NCBI RefSeq assembly: GCF_032268605.1
Contig: NZ_CP130318.1
Location: 1,333,001-1,397,000, forward strand
DNA: 64,000 nucleotides
Source of the DNA: Paenibacillus aurantius
Lineage (GTDB): Bacteria; Bacillota; Bacilli; Paenibacillales; NBRC-103111
Reading direction: 5' to 3'
Part shown: in pieces, positions 42,899 to 51,294 of the stretch
Position numbering within the stretch: the stretch's first letter is position 1
Layout: the number at the start of each line of letters is the position of its first letter
Notes under the pieces: generated by a model
What the model saw: only the letters and a program-made list of their open reading frames with translations
What the model was told of the DNA's origin: nothing
Databases searched by the model: none
Program-made: the position numbers and the translations under genes

Positions 42899-43783
42899 AT
42901 GAAAAAATGGCCAATAGTTGGTTTGACACTGGCGGTATCCGCCTCTCTGGCAGGCTGCAGCTCCGGCAGCAGCAAGGAAAGCATCACGATCGGCTCCAAA
43001 AACTTCACCGAAAACATTCTCGTGGCCCATATGATGGCCGATGTCATCGAGCAGGAAACGGACCTGAAGGTAGAGAGAAAGGTTAACCTCGGCGGCACGA
43101 ACGTGGCCTGGAAGGCGCTGCAGAACAACGATATCCAGCTGTACCCGGAGTATACGGGAACCATCGTGGCTAACTTCTACCAGCAGAAGACCGGGACCTC
43201 GGAGGAGACGCTGGCCAAAGCGAAGGAACTGCTGAAGAAGGACAAAATCCAATTTACGAACAAGCTCGGCTTCAATAACACGTACACCCTGGCGGTGACG
43301 CAGGAGACGGCCGACAAATACAAGCTGAAGAGCTTCAGCGATCTGGTGAAGGTGGCGGGTTCTCTCACGCTTGGCTCCGAGTTCGAATTCATTGACCGTC
43401 CGGACGGCTATCCCGGCCTTCAGAAGACGTACGGCATGAATTTTAAGGAAGCAACCGGGATGGACCGCGGAATTATGTACCGTTCCCTCACGGACCAAAA
43501 GGTGGATGTCATTGACGCTTACTCGACCGACGGGCAGATCAAGGTTAACAACCTGGTTGTGCTGAAAGACGACAAGTCCTTCTTCCCGCCGTACGATGCG
43601 GGTCCCGTGGTGAGGGACGATGTGCTTGAGAAGTATCCGAAGCTTAAGGATGCGCTGGCTAAGCTCGAAGGACAAGTGAGCGAGAAGGACATGCAGGACT
43701 TGAACGCGAAGGTCGACTCGGAAGGCTTGAAGGCGGAGAAGGTAGCGGAGGAATTTCTGAAAGAAAAGGGCATTCTTAAGTAA
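42899..43783 (+). CDS. opuCC: osmoprotectant-binding lipoprotein (OpuCC-like)
   Basis: This 294-residue protein has a lipoprotein signal peptide with lipobox SLAGC and lipidated Cys20. It has the ITIGSKNFTENILVAHMMADVIE start and LYPEYTGTI pocket segment of the OpuAC/ProX family, which binds glycine betaine, carnitine or choline. It is the third gene of the operon (57 bases after the permease) with AGGGGGAG before its ATG. Ligand choice needs the aromatic cage residues to be modelled. Confidence 0.9.
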   Translation: MKKWPIVGLTLAVSASLAGCSSGSSKESITIGSKNFTENILVAHMMADVIEQETDLKVERKVNLGGTNVAWKALQNNDIQLYPEYTGTIVANFYQQKTGTSEETLAKAKELLKKDKIQFTNKLGFNNTYTLAVTQETADKYKLKSFSDLVKVAGSLTLGSEFEFIDRPDGYPGLQKTYGMNFKEATGMDRGIMYRSLTDQKVDVIDAYSTDGQIKVNNLVVLKDDKSFFPPYDAGPVVRDDVLEKYPKLKDALAKLEGQVSEKDMQDLNAKVDSEGLKAEKVAEEFLKEKGILK

Positions 43784-43838
43784 GAGATAGGGAAGGAAAG
43801 CGTCCGACAGCCAAAACCACAATAAAGGCAGGCGTACC

Positions 43839-44066
43839 ATGAACAACGATAAGCCGGAAGCCTTCCCGGCTTCCCAAGTCGTGAGTCTGAGTTCTCCCGA
43901 GAAGCTGCTGTACGATTATATGAAGGCTCATCCGGCCGCCGGCCGGGCCAGTCTTGACGAGATCGCGAAAGCCGTAAGGATGAGTCCGCTGCAGGTGAGA
44001 GCCGCTATGTTTTTGCTGCTGCAAAAAAAGCTGATCCGAAGCGCGGAGATCATCGATATGGAGTAG
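43839..44066 (+). CDS. small winged-helix-like hypothetical protein (75 aa)
   Basis: This 75-residue protein has a helix-turn-helix-like middle (EKLLYDYMKAHPAAGRASLDEIA, VRMSPLQVRAAMFLLLQKKL), resembling a minimal winged-helix domain such as MarR/ArsR-type recognition regions. The start is ATG with a weak AAAGGCAGG ribosome site. It follows opuCC by 55 bases and is followed by a strong terminator, so it may be the last gene of the osmoprotectant operon. I do not recognise a named family. Confidence 0.65.
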   Translation: MNNDKPEAFPASQVVSLSSPEKLLYDYMKAHPAAGRASLDEIAKAVRMSPLQVRAAMFLLLQKKLIRSAEIIDME

Positions 44067-44116
44067 GAGGCCGCGCGCCGGATTGGCGGGGCTGTAAAGC
44101 GGGTGACAAGTCAATG

Positions 44117-44164
44117 AAAGCGGCCGTTCCAGACAGGAGGACCTGTTCGGAACGGCCGCTTTTT
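44117..44164. terminator. strong intrinsic terminator
   Basis: A 14-bp stem AAAGCGGCCGTTCC / GGAACGGCCGCTTT with T-tract on the right and A-tract on the left serves the convergent genes on both sides. Confidence 0.9.
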
Positions 44165-44172
44165 CGTTTGCC

Positions 44173-44595
44173 TTACGTCAGTTCCTTAATCGCCCGGATG
44201 ATCCGGCGGGAATTCCAGGGAACGACCCGGTCGGCGCTCTCTTTGACAAGCGGGGAGGTCAGCTTCTCGTTGTAGCGTTCGATGGCGATCATCGGCTTGC
44301 CCAGCTCCTTGCAGACCTCCATCTCTTCCCTCATCGTCTCCCCGTAGGCGGAGTACAGCCCGCACATGACGAGAACGATGTCGCAGTTTTTCATTTTGCG
44401 GGTAATGTGCTCGTGGCGGATTTCGCTGCTTCCGTACCTCATGATGGACAAGGTGCGGGGGGAGAGGGTGCTGAGATGGTGGAAGCTTTTGTTCCTGCCA
44501 AGAAGGGTGTAAAGCTCGAAGAAGGCGTTGCCGTGGTTCCAGGTATGGCTCATGAAGAGTTTGTAGACGCGGGGGTTGGCCGGTTTCGAGCCCAC
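44173..44595 (-). CDS. orphan TIR-like domain protein (Thoeris ThsB-like, DUF1863)
   Basis: This 140-residue protein consists almost only of a TIR-like domain. It has a beta-strand start VYKLFMSHTW (residues 10-19), the middle KNCDIVLVMCGLYSAYGETMREEMEV (acidic residues E86, E90, E91 and E93 lie where TIR enzymes have their catalytic Glu), GKPMIAIERY, and the closing DRVVPWNSRRII typical of the family. ThsB proteins make a cyclic-ADP-ribose-like signal that activates ThsA in Thoeris anti-phage defence. No ThsA (SIR2, TM or Macro effector) gene is adjacent. GTG 44595 is chosen because GGGAGGAC lies 6 bases upstream. Confidence 0.78.
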   Translation of the reverse strand: MGSKPANPRVYKLFMSHTWNHGNAFFELYTLLGRNKSFHHLSTLSPRTLSIMRYGSSEIRHEHITRKMKNCDIVLVMCGLYSAYGETMREEMEVCKELGKPMIAIERYNEKLTSPLVKESADRVVPWNSRRIIRAIKELT

Positions 44596-44789
44596 GGAAA
44601 GTCCTCCCATTTTGGTAAGATTTGTCAAGTGAGTAAAACAAAGAGAAGCCAGTGTGACAGGCTCCTCCGTGACTTTCCGATCTTTGATTTCTTTCCATTA
44701 TAGAGGGTTTCCGTCCATATGGCAATAAAGGAATGGTTTGCCTTCCGTAAGGCTCCGGCTTCGGTATAATGAAAGCAGGAGGGATGACT

Positions 44790-45479
44790 GTGGCGCACTT
44801 GCTGCTTGTGGACGACGATCCTAACATTGTACGGATAACAAAGCTCTACTTGGAAAGAAGCGGATATGGGGTCGATACGAGCCTGAACGGAAGGGAAGCT
44901 CTGGCGCTCTCGGAAACGAACCGCTACGACCTCATCCTGCTTGATTTGATGCTGCCCGGTATGGACGGCCGGGAAATTTGCCGGAGAATCCGGCAAAGCT
45001 CGTCTGTCCCCGTCATCATGCTGACGGCGCGGGGAGAGGTCCACGACCGTATAGAAGGGCTGCAGCTGGGAGCCGACGATTACCTGGTTAAGCCGTTCGA
45101 TCCTAATGAGCTGGTGGCCCGGGTGGAAGCCGTTCTCCGGCGGACCCGGCCTTCGCGGGATGAAGCAAGGGGGGACCGGTACCGGTTCGGCAATCTCGAG
45201 GTAGACGGGCAGGCCGCTTCGGTCAAGGTGCAGGGCGAGACCGTCGCGCTGACCCGCAAGGAGTATGAGCTTCTTCTTTTGCTGGTGAAGCACCCCAACC
45301 GGGTCTTCCCGAGAGAGGATTTGGTGGTACGGATCTGGGGCGAAGACTATGAAGGCGAAGACCGGGTGGTCGATCTGAACGTGCAGCGCCTGCGAAGCAA
45401 GCTGGGCGGATCGGCACAGGGCTGGCAGATTGCCACCGTATGGGGAATGGGCTACCGGTTCGAGGGGAGTGCGACGTGA
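44790..45479 (+). CDS. OmpR-type response regulator
   Basis: This protein has about 229 residues. The receiver domain has the acidic pocket (VDDDP, residues 7-11), phospho-acceptor D52 (LLDLMLPGMDG) and the conserved Lys in DYLVKPF. A C-terminal winged-helix DNA-binding domain follows (from about 130: VALTRKEYELLLLLVKHP...VDLNVQRLRSKL). The start GTG 44790 fits AGGAGGG at 44777-44783; ATG 44784 would abut it. A TATAAT at 44765-44770 gives a very short leader. It is translationally coupled to the kinase that follows. Confidence 0.9.
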   Translation: MAHLLLVDDDPNIVRITKLYLERSGYGVDTSLNGREALALSETNRYDLILLDLMLPGMDGREICRRIRQSSSVPVIMLTARGEVHDRIEGLQLGADDYLVKPFDPNELVARVEAVLRRTRPSRDEARGDRYRFGNLEVDGQAASVKVQGETVALTRKEYELLLLLVKHPNRVFPREDLVVRIWGEDYEGEDRVVDLNVQRLRSKLGGSAQGWQIATVWGMGYRFEGSAT

Positions 45480-46900
45480 ACTCCCTTTTCCGCAAATGGC
45501 TGACGGTTTATTTGGCCCTGCTGCTCGTGACGATCGTGGGCTTGTCGGCTACCATCGGTTTCTTTCTGGAAAGGGACGTTTATAGAGAAAGCCGGAAGAC
45601 CCTGGAGGCGCAGGCGTTGGCCGTGGAAGACCTGTTTCTTCAGTGGAGCCAGGGCAGCCTGACGATCGTGGAGTTTACCAAGGGGCTTAAAACGATGGAG
45701 AAAACGACCGATGTCCGGACGAGCCTCATGGGCAAGCGTTTGAATTTCATGAAGGGCGACCTGCTGAGCATCGGCGAGCAGCCCGCGGTGGGGCGCTGGG
45801 TCAAGCAGGTGATGGAGGGCAGCCGCATAAGCCGCACCGCTCCCTTCCAGGACAATGCCGGAGAGAACATGATGATTCTCGGCTTCCCCCTGCAGCGCGG
45901 CGGAGAAACGGTGGCCGCGGCCTTCGTCTACCGTCCGGTCAGCTCCATGACCTCTCTCGTCAACCGGATCAACCGGATTCTGCTGCTCGTTTCGCTCGGG
46001 ATGGCCGTGCCGGCCGCGCTCGTCTTGTTTTACGTTTCCCGGCGGTTCGTCGGCCCCATTATCGCCATGCGGGGAGCGGCTGCCCGGATCGCCGAGGGCG
46101 AGTTCACGAAACGCGTCCAGCCGGCCGGCAAGGACGAGCTGGGCGATCTAGCCCGCTCCTTCAACGAGATGGCGGAGAAGCTGGAGCGGGTGGAAGCGGG
46201 GAGGAGAAGGTTTCTTTCGGAGATCAGTCACGAGCTGCGGACTCCGTTGACCACGGTTCGGGCCTCGCTGCAAGGACTTGAGGACGGGATCCTTACTCCG
46301 GCCGAGGAGAAGGAATTCACGGGCATCGCCCTGAAGGAAACCCGCCGGATGAGCCAGCTGATCGACGATCTGCTGCAGCTTTCCTCGTTCGAGGAAAGCC
46401 GGGTCGAGCTGAACCGGAAGCCCGTCTGCCTGGCCCGGCTGGTCGAGGAAACGGCGGCGCAGATGAGGAAGACGTATCAGGAGCGCGGGATTGAGCTCGT
46501 TGTGGAACGGAACGGCGCCGGGCAGGGGACGGCCATTTCGGCGGATGAGGATCGGCTAAGGCAGGTTCTGCTCAATCTGTTCGACAACGCGGCCAAGCAC
46601 AATCCTGCTGGAACCCGGGTCGCGGTCGGCTTGGAGGAAGGGCCGGAATCTTGCCGGATCACGGTGCGGGATAACGGCCCGGGGATTCCGCCGGAAGCCG
46701 TCGGCCGTCTGTTTGAACGCTTGTATAAGGCGGACGCCAGCCGGCATACGCCGGGGGCGGGCCTCGGCCTAACCATTGCCCGTCACATTGTGGAGCTTCA
46801 CGGAGGAAGGATCGGCGTGGAATCAGAGCTCGGGCGGGGGACGGCCTTTACCGTCCTTCTTCCGGTAACGCCGGTAACACCGGTAACCCCGGTAAAGTGA
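45476..46900 (+). CDS. sensor histidine kinase of the OmpR-type pair
   Basis: This 474-residue protein has a first membrane helix (about 8-30), an extracytoplasmic loop to about 165, a second helix (about 168-190), a HAMP domain, and a dimerisation domain with phospho-accepting H252 in SEISHELRTP. The HATPase domain has N-box LFDNAAKHNPAG, G1 DNGPGIP and G2 GAGLGL. The start GTG 45476 overlaps the regulator stop. The extreme C-terminus is a (V-T-P)n run, encoded by four CCGGTAAC-type 9-base repeats. The signal is unknown; the secreted repeat protein downstream may belong to its regulon. Confidence 0.9.
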   Translation: MNSLFRKWLTVYLALLLVTIVGLSATIGFFLERDVYRESRKTLEAQALAVEDLFLQWSQGSLTIVEFTKGLKTMEKTTDVRTSLMGKRLNFMKGDLLSIGEQPAVGRWVKQVMEGSRISRTAPFQDNAGENMMILGFPLQRGGETVAAAFVYRPVSSMTSLVNRINRILLLVSLGMAVPAALVLFYVSRRFVGPIIAMRGAAARIAEGEFTKRVQPAGKDELGDLARSFNEMAEKLERVEAGRRRFLSEISHELRTPLTTVRASLQGLEDGILTPAEEKEFTGIALKETRRMSQLIDDLLQLSSFEESRVELNRKPVCLARLVEETAAQMRKTYQERGIELVVERNGAGQGTAISADEDRLRQVLLNLFDNAAKHNPAGTRVAVGLEEGPESCRITVRDNGPGIPPEAVGRLFERLYKADASRHTPGAGLGLTIARHIVELHGGRIGVESELGRGTAFTVLLPVTPVTPVTPVK

Positions 46901-46982
46901 AACGATTTTGATACATTTGGCGGGTAAAGTGGAGATACAGGCCGTCATCGGTCTGATCCTACCCAAGGAGGAGTGGTAAGCC

Positions 46983-47444
46983 ATGATCAAAAAATGGATA
47001 GGCGCCGCCGCTGTCACCGCCGTGCTGTTCGCGGCCGTACCGGCGTTCGCCGCCGACGCGGGCACTCCGACGTCCGCAGCGTCCGCGCAGCAGGAGAAGA
47101 AGGCCGACAAGCTGGCTAAGCTGCAAGAGAAGGCAGCCAAGCTCGGCATTTCGACGGAAGGGCTCAGCGCGAAGCAGCTCGTCAAGGAGATCGTGAAGGC
47201 GAAGCATGCTAAGAAGGTCGGGCAGTTGCACAAGCAGGCTGAGCGGCTCGGCATTGCCGTGGAGGGCAAGAAGAACGCGGAGCTGAGAGAAGCCGTGAAG
47301 GAAGCGTTGAAGGCAAGGCACACGGCCCAGCTGCAGAAGACCGCGGAGAAGCTGAACGTGCCGGTGGAGGGCAAGACGAACGAGCAGCTTCGCCAGGATA
47401 TCAAGGCCGCCGTTCAAGCCAAGCGGGCCGCTAAGCAGAAGTAG
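46983..47444 (+). CDS. secreted protein with three Lys/Ala-rich SAP-like repeats
   Basis: This 153-residue protein has a signal peptide (MIKKWIGAAAVTAVLFAAVPAFAA). The mature part consists of three about 36-residue repeats, each with the plan L-x-K-x-A-x-K-L-x-[IV]-x-x-E-G-x-x-x-x-x-L...A-K (AKLGISTEGLSAKQL, ERLGIAVEGKKNAEL, EKLNVPVEGKTNEQL). The pattern recalls SAP/Rho-N/HeH-type helix-extended-loop-helix modules, which are normally nucleic-acid binding, but here it is exported and strongly basic. CAAGGAGGAG precedes its ATG. It lies 82 bases after the kinase. Function unknown. Confidence 0.75.
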   Translation: MIKKWIGAAAVTAVLFAAVPAFAADAGTPTSAASAQQEKKADKLAKLQEKAAKLGISTEGLSAKQLVKEIVKAKHAKKVGQLHKQAERLGIAVEGKKNAELREAVKEALKARHTAQLQKTAEKLNVPVEGKTNEQLRQDIKAAVQAKRAAKQK

Positions 47445-47561
47445 GGCCTTAACCTGTGCCAGGGTTGGCGAGATAACCTCGGTAGGCGAACGAAGATCAA
47501 TAAGGAACAGATCTTCATTTGCGAATATGGCACTAACGCAAGCTATATGGCAGAAGCAAGC

Positions 47562-47608
47562 AAAAGCTGTCCCCGAAGTAGATCATTCTACCGGAGGGAC
47601 AGCTTTTT
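47562..47608 (+). terminator. intrinsic terminator
   Basis: Stem AAAAGCTGTCCC (47562-47573) / GGGACAGCTTTT (47596-47607) with a loop of about 22 bases and a closing T-run, about 118 bases after the secreted repeat protein gene. Confidence 0.75.
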
Positions 47609-47623
47609 GTATGGTGTATTGCC

Positions 47624-47715
47624 TAGTGCCTTATCCGGTAACTTTGTTGGCGAGGATACCGCCGTATGCCCACGAGGTCAATTGGTAAGCGAACAACACT
47701 CACGGATAAGGCACT
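47624..47715. mobile_element. MITE-like repeat, copy A (92 bp)
   Basis: Inverted ends AGTGCCTTATCCG / CGGATAAGGCACT (13 bp identical) flank an interior beginning GTAACTTTGTTGGCGAGG. The left 60 bases match the left part of the expanded element at 55833, including GCCGTATGCCCACGA. No coding capacity. Confidence 0.7.
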
Positions 47716-48132
47716 CGGTATCAACCTGGCTAACGAATCGGGAGCACCTTATCTCGCTGAAAAAGGGTCCAGAGCAAGTCTTGCGAATCCTGGTAACGCT
47801 AATTCGCGGGAAGGGGCTCCCTTTTGACCCGAAAGAGGCGTGTAGCGTGTCGACGATTCGTTAGAAAAAGCGTAGGGACATTTGGATGCGAATAAGCACG
47901 CTACGGTTCGTTAGGCTGGTCCGCATCCAAAAGAGCCGAGGAGACAGGACCAAGTGGACGTGCACGTCGTGTCTGCTGCGACCCCTAGAGGGAAGCGGCA
48001 GCTCACGCCGTCACGGACCTTTATCCGCCTAGGAAGTCTCGGTTCCTGCCATTCCTTGCCTTATCGCTAAGGAAGATCCGCGTCCCTAGGGTCATCATGC
48101 CTTCCCGTACGATTCCCGCCGCTTCCCTTCCG

Positions 48133-48798
48133 CTACCGGCCGCTCGCCGGGAGCCCTTGCAAAAAGGCCGCCACCTCCCGCATCGGATGGCCGATCCGGC
48201 GTCCGGTGGACCGCTCCGCCTGCTCCGCGGCTTCCGTCATGGACAGCTGAAAGACAGAAAGCGGCCGGTCCGAGGAAGAGGCGTTCCGCTCCAGGAAGGA
48301 CGTGACCAACCGGCGGTACTCCTCTTGGCGGCCGCTCATGACAAGCTCAAACGAGTCGGGTATAAGCAGGGGCTCCGCCTCAAGGGTCAGACCCGCCGCT
48401 TCGGCATACCGGTTCAGCTCCGTCATGCCGGGCTCTACGCCCGCCGGATTGGTGAAGACGATCCGCTGGGGGCCTTCGATGGAGCAGAGGCCGGCAAAGA
48501 ACAGCCGGTCGAGCCGGTAGACCGGAACCGCGGCCTGCAGAACCTCCGGCAGGAGAGCGCAGTACTGGGTGCAGGTGACGAGGACGGCCTCCACCCGGCA
48601 GGAGGCGATCCACCGCACCGTCTCGGCGAGTCGGGCGGAAGCTTGAGCCTCGGTGAAGCCGGCGTCTCCGGCAAGCCTCCGGGAAAGCCCCGGCTCGGTG
48701 AAATGGACGAAAGACAACCCGCTCTCTTTTGGAAGGGAGTCGAAATAGGCGATGTTGGAATGATGGGCATGCAGGCAGGCTATCGTACGTTCGGTCAT
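48133..48798 (-). CDS. aspartate/glutamate racemase-like protein
   Basis: This 221-residue protein starts TIACLHAHHSNIAYFDS, with the cysteine motif VTCTQYCALLPEV near residue 97, comparable to the first catalytic cysteine region of the Asp/Glu/hydantoin racemase superfamily. The second cysteine expected in the C-terminal half is not obvious, so racemase activity is doubtful. ATG 48798 has AAAGGAGATC upstream, and the frame is open a little further. It is best called a family-like protein of unknown substrate. Confidence 0.6.
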   Translation of the reverse strand: MTERTIACLHAHHSNIAYFDSLPKESGLSFVHFTEPGLSRRLAGDAGFTEAQASARLAETVRWIASCRVEAVLVTCTQYCALLPEVLQAAVPVYRLDRLFFAGLCSIEGPQRIVFTNPAGVEPGMTELNRYAEAAGLTLEAEPLLIPDSFELVMSGRQEEYRRLVTSFLERNASSSDRPLSVFQLSMTEAAEQAERSTGRRIGHPMREVAAFLQGLPASGR

Positions 48799-48879
48799 AG
48801 GGATCTCCTTTGGTTCTCGCGAGGGTTCATGTAACAAACGGCCTCGAGTTTTCTATCCATTGTAACGCGAAATGACCGC

Positions 48880-48974
48880 TAGTGCCTTATCCGCAAATGA
48901 ACTTCTGCTTTTTTATTGATTGGCGTGGGCATCTAGAGGTTTTCCCGCCAACAAAGTTGCCGGGTAAGGCACTA
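48880..48974. mobile_element. MITE-like repeat, copy B (95 bp)
   Basis: The left end TAGTGCCTTATCCGC and right end GCCGGGTAAGGCACTA form inverted termini. The interior (AACTTCTGCTTTT, TTGATTGGCGTG, AGGTTTTCCCGCC, ACAAAGTT) aligns along its length with copy C at 60006-60100, which is also 95 bp. It ends 8 bases before the palindrome and -10 of the MFS gene promoter. Confidence 0.8.
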
Positions 48975-48982
48975 GGCAGCCT

Positions 48983-49001
48983 ATTCAAATTTGAATATAA
49001 T
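48983..49001 (+). promoter_or_regulatory. palindrome overlapping the -10 of the MFS gene
   Basis: The perfect palindrome ATTCAAATTTGAAT (48983-48996) overlaps a TATAAT box (48996-49001) 41 bases before the MFS start. It is a likely operator, plausibly for the PadR-type regulator encoded downstream in the same unit. Confidence 0.65.
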
Positions 49002-49041
49002 GGGTAAAGCAGTTTACATATCAATGGAAAAGAGGCGACCC

Positions 49042-50613
49042 ATGGTAACCAAACAGACCAATACCCGGTTAACGGTTATCGGATTGATGCTGGCTCTTCT
49101 GCTGGCTTCGTTAGACCAGACGATAGTTTCGACGGCCATGCCAACCATTATCAAGAAGTTCGGCGGGCTCGACAAATTCGTCTGGGTATTCTCGGCTTAC
49201 CTCATTGCGAATGTGACGGGCATGCCGATCTTCGGAAAACTGTCCGATATGTACGGACGCAAGCGGTTCTTTATCCTTGGCCTCGTCGTCTTCATGATCG
49301 GCTCGGCGCTTTGCGGAACGGCTCAATCGATGACCCAGCTCATCGTGTACCGGGCTATTCAGGGGATTGGGGGCGGAGCCCTCATGCCGATCATCTTCAC
49401 CATCGTCTTCGATATTTTTCCTCCCGAGAAAAGGGGGAAGATGCAGGGGCTGTTCGGAGCGGTATTCGGCATCTCAAGCGTGCTCGGCCCGCTGGCGGGA
49501 GCTTTTTTCACCGATTACGTCGATTGGCGCTGGATTTTCTACATCAACCTTCCGTTAGGCATCGTCGCTTTCCTGCTCATTCAAGCGGCTTATCACGAAT
49601 CGGTCGACCACCGCAAGGCCGTCATCGATTGGCTCGGCACCATTCTTATGGTCGGAACGGTGCTCTGTCTCATGTTCGGCCTGGAGCTCGGAGGCAAAAC
49701 GGTAGGAGGCGTCGAGTACGCCTGGACCTCCTGGCCCATCGTGAGCCTGCTGGCGGGCTTCGTGATCCTGTTCGGGTTGTTTCTGTGGTCGCAGAAGCGC
49801 GCCGCGGATCCGATTATCCCGCTCGGGCTGTTCCATAACCGGCTGTTCTCCTCCAGCATGGGGGTAAGCTTCCTGTACGGGGCGGTCATGATCTCCGGCG
49901 CCTCTTACATTCCGCTGTTCATCCAGGGAGTGTTCGGCGTCAATGCGACGGGGGCCGGCCTCGTCCTGACGCCCATGATGCTCGGGGTGGTGGCAAGCAG
50001 TACGGTCGGGGGACGGTTCGCAGGGAAAGCCACCTACCGGACGATCATGCTCGTTTCGGTCGTGCTCGTGACGGTTGCTCTGTTCCTGCTCGGAACGATA
50101 TCGATTGATACGAAGCGGTGGATCATTACGATCTATATGGTTTTGCTCGGACTCGGCATGGGCGCCTCCTTCCCGGTTTTGTCCTTATCCGCTCTTCATA
50201 AGGTGGAGATGCGCTTCCGGGGGAGCGTCAATTCCCTCAACTCGTTCTTCCGGACGATCGGCTCCGCCATCGGGGTAACCGTGTTCGGCACCCTTCAGTC
50301 CCATCACCTGCAAAATAGCCTTCGAAATGCCGTCGATCCGGCTTTCGCCGGGAAAATCGGGGATGGGAGAGGGCTTCTTCAGGAGGAGGTCCAGAAGCAA
50401 ATTCCCCCTGAAGCCCTGCATAAGCTGCTCGGCGGACTGGCGGATTCCATCTCCTTCGTCTTCCAATGGTCGGTTCTGCTTGGGATTCTCGGCTTCATCT
50501 GCATTCTGTTCATGGGAAGAGCCCGGCTGGAAATACCGGCAGCCGCCGGCCGGGGAGCAGCGGGAGAGGCCGGACCTAACGCCCGTCCGGGACGGGAACC
50601 GAAACGGACGTAA
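49042..50613 (+). CDS. MFS multidrug efflux transporter (DHA2/EmrB-QacA type)
   Basis: This 523-residue protein has about 14 membrane helices. It shows motif A ([13 protein letters not shown]), a proton-relay motif D1-like [13 protein letters not shown] in helix 1 and the GxxxGPxxGG-like [12 protein letters not shown] of motif C, all typical of 14-helix DHA2 drug/H+ antiporters. ATG 49042 has AAAGAGGCG upstream. It is followed at 4 bases by a PadR-type regulator, so drug-responsive control of the pair is likely. Substrate unknown. Confidence 0.9.
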   Translation: MVTKQTNTRLTVIGLMLALLLASLDQTIVSTAMPTIIKKFGGLDKFVWVFSAYLIANVTGMPIFGKLSDMYGRKRFFILGLVVFMIGSALCGTAQSMTQLIVYRAIQGIGGGALMPIIFTIVFDIFPPEKRGKMQGLFGAVFGISSVLGPLAGAFFTDYVDWRWIFYINLPLGIVAFLLIQAAYHESVDHRKAVIDWLGTILMVGTVLCLMFGLELGGKTVGGVEYAWTSWPIVSLLAGFVILFGLFLWSQKRAADPIIPLGLFHNRLFSSSMGVSFLYGAVMISGASYIPLFIQGVFGVNATGAGLVLTPMMLGVVASSTVGGRFAGKATYRTIMLVSVVLVTVALFLLGTISIDTKRWIITIYMVLLGLGMGASFPVLSLSALHKVEMRFRGSVNSLNSFFRTIGSAIGVTVFGTLQSHHLQNSLRNAVDPAFAGKIGDGRGLLQEEVQKQIPPEALHKLLGGLADSISFVFQWSVLLGILGFICILFMGRARLEIPAAAGRGAAGEAGPNARPGREPKRT

Positions 50614-50617
50614 GCCG

Positions 50618-51229
50618 ATGACGATGAAGCTGGTTATTCTTGGGCTGCTGATGGAGGGGGACCGTCACCCGTACGAGATCCGTCAGACCATGAAGGAACG
50701 CCGCATGGGGAACTACATGAAGATCCAGGACGGGTCGCTCTATTACGCCATTGACCAGCTGCGCCGGGAAGAGCGCGTGGAGGCCGTAGAGCTGGTCAAG
50801 GAGCCGGGCCGGCCGGACAAAACGATATACCGGATTACGGAGGCGGGCCGGGAGCTCTTTCAGGAGCTGCTGCTCGCCCAGGTGGAGGAGGCCGGCTTCG
50901 GCATCCACCCGCTGTCGGCGGCGCTCGCTTTTGCCAAGCACGGCGATCCCGAGCTGCTGGCCGAGGCCTTCGAACGCAAGATCGGCCTCTTCCGGGCGAA
51001 GGCGGAGGAGATGCGAGGGCTTTACGAGGAGCACCGGCTGACCGTCCCCCGTTCCGTCCTCCACCTGATGTGGGGAGGCTACGAACGGGCCCGCACGGAG
51101 CTGCGTTGGCTGGAGCGGCTGGCCGCCGACGCCCGGGCCGGGAGGCTGCAGGAACGGGGGCGGCCGCTCGAGTTCGTCCCGTCCTCCCTGGACGGAGAGG
51201 AGCCGCCGGAAGAGGCGGACGGGCTGTAG
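50618..51229 (+). CDS. PadR family transcriptional regulator
   Basis: This 203-residue protein has an N-terminal winged-helix PadR domain (LVILGLLMEGDRHPYEIRQTM, IQDGSLYYAIDQLRREERVEA, RPDKTIYRITEAGRELF; each is a part of the fold) and a C-terminal helical dimerisation domain (Vir_act_alpha_C-like, about 95-180). PadR proteins usually repress an adjacent efflux pump and are released by a drug or phenolic ligand. It lies 4 bases behind the MFS gene, and the palindrome at 48983 is a candidate operator. Confidence 0.87.
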   Translation: MTMKLVILGLLMEGDRHPYEIRQTMKERRMGNYMKIQDGSLYYAIDQLRREERVEAVELVKEPGRPDKTIYRITEAGRELFQELLLAQVEEAGFGIHPLSAALAFAKHGDPELLAEAFERKIGLFRAKAEEMRGLYEEHRLTVPRSVLHLMWGGYERARTELRWLERLAADARAGRLQERGRPLEFVPSSLDGEEPPEEADGL

Positions 51230-51294
51230 CGCCGGACGAATAGCTATGTTGGTCAACTCCAGCTGCCCATTAACCCTTTTTGGGGAGGTATAGA

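Larger units (their letters stand above)
47445..48132. other. 688-bp intergenic region with repeats and hairpins
   Basis: No convincing gene is seen. It holds the terminator at 47562, the MITE-like repeat at 47624-47715, an inverted repeat CTAACGAATCG (47730-47740) / CGATTCGTTAG (47854-47864) with a nested GGGAGC/GCTCCC, an inverted repeat TTTGGATGCG (47881-47890) / CGCATCCAAA (47932-47941), and two degenerate MITE ends near 48018 and 48055. Confidence 0.6.

Noticed and set aside
44407-44703. Plus-strand ORF opposite the TIR-like gene
   Set aside because: Shadow frame of the minus-strand gene, with no ribosome site and unnatural composition.
47547-47864. 105-codon ORF in the repeat-rich gap after 47445
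   Set aside because: It runs through a terminator hairpin and the MITE-like repeat and has no ribosome site.
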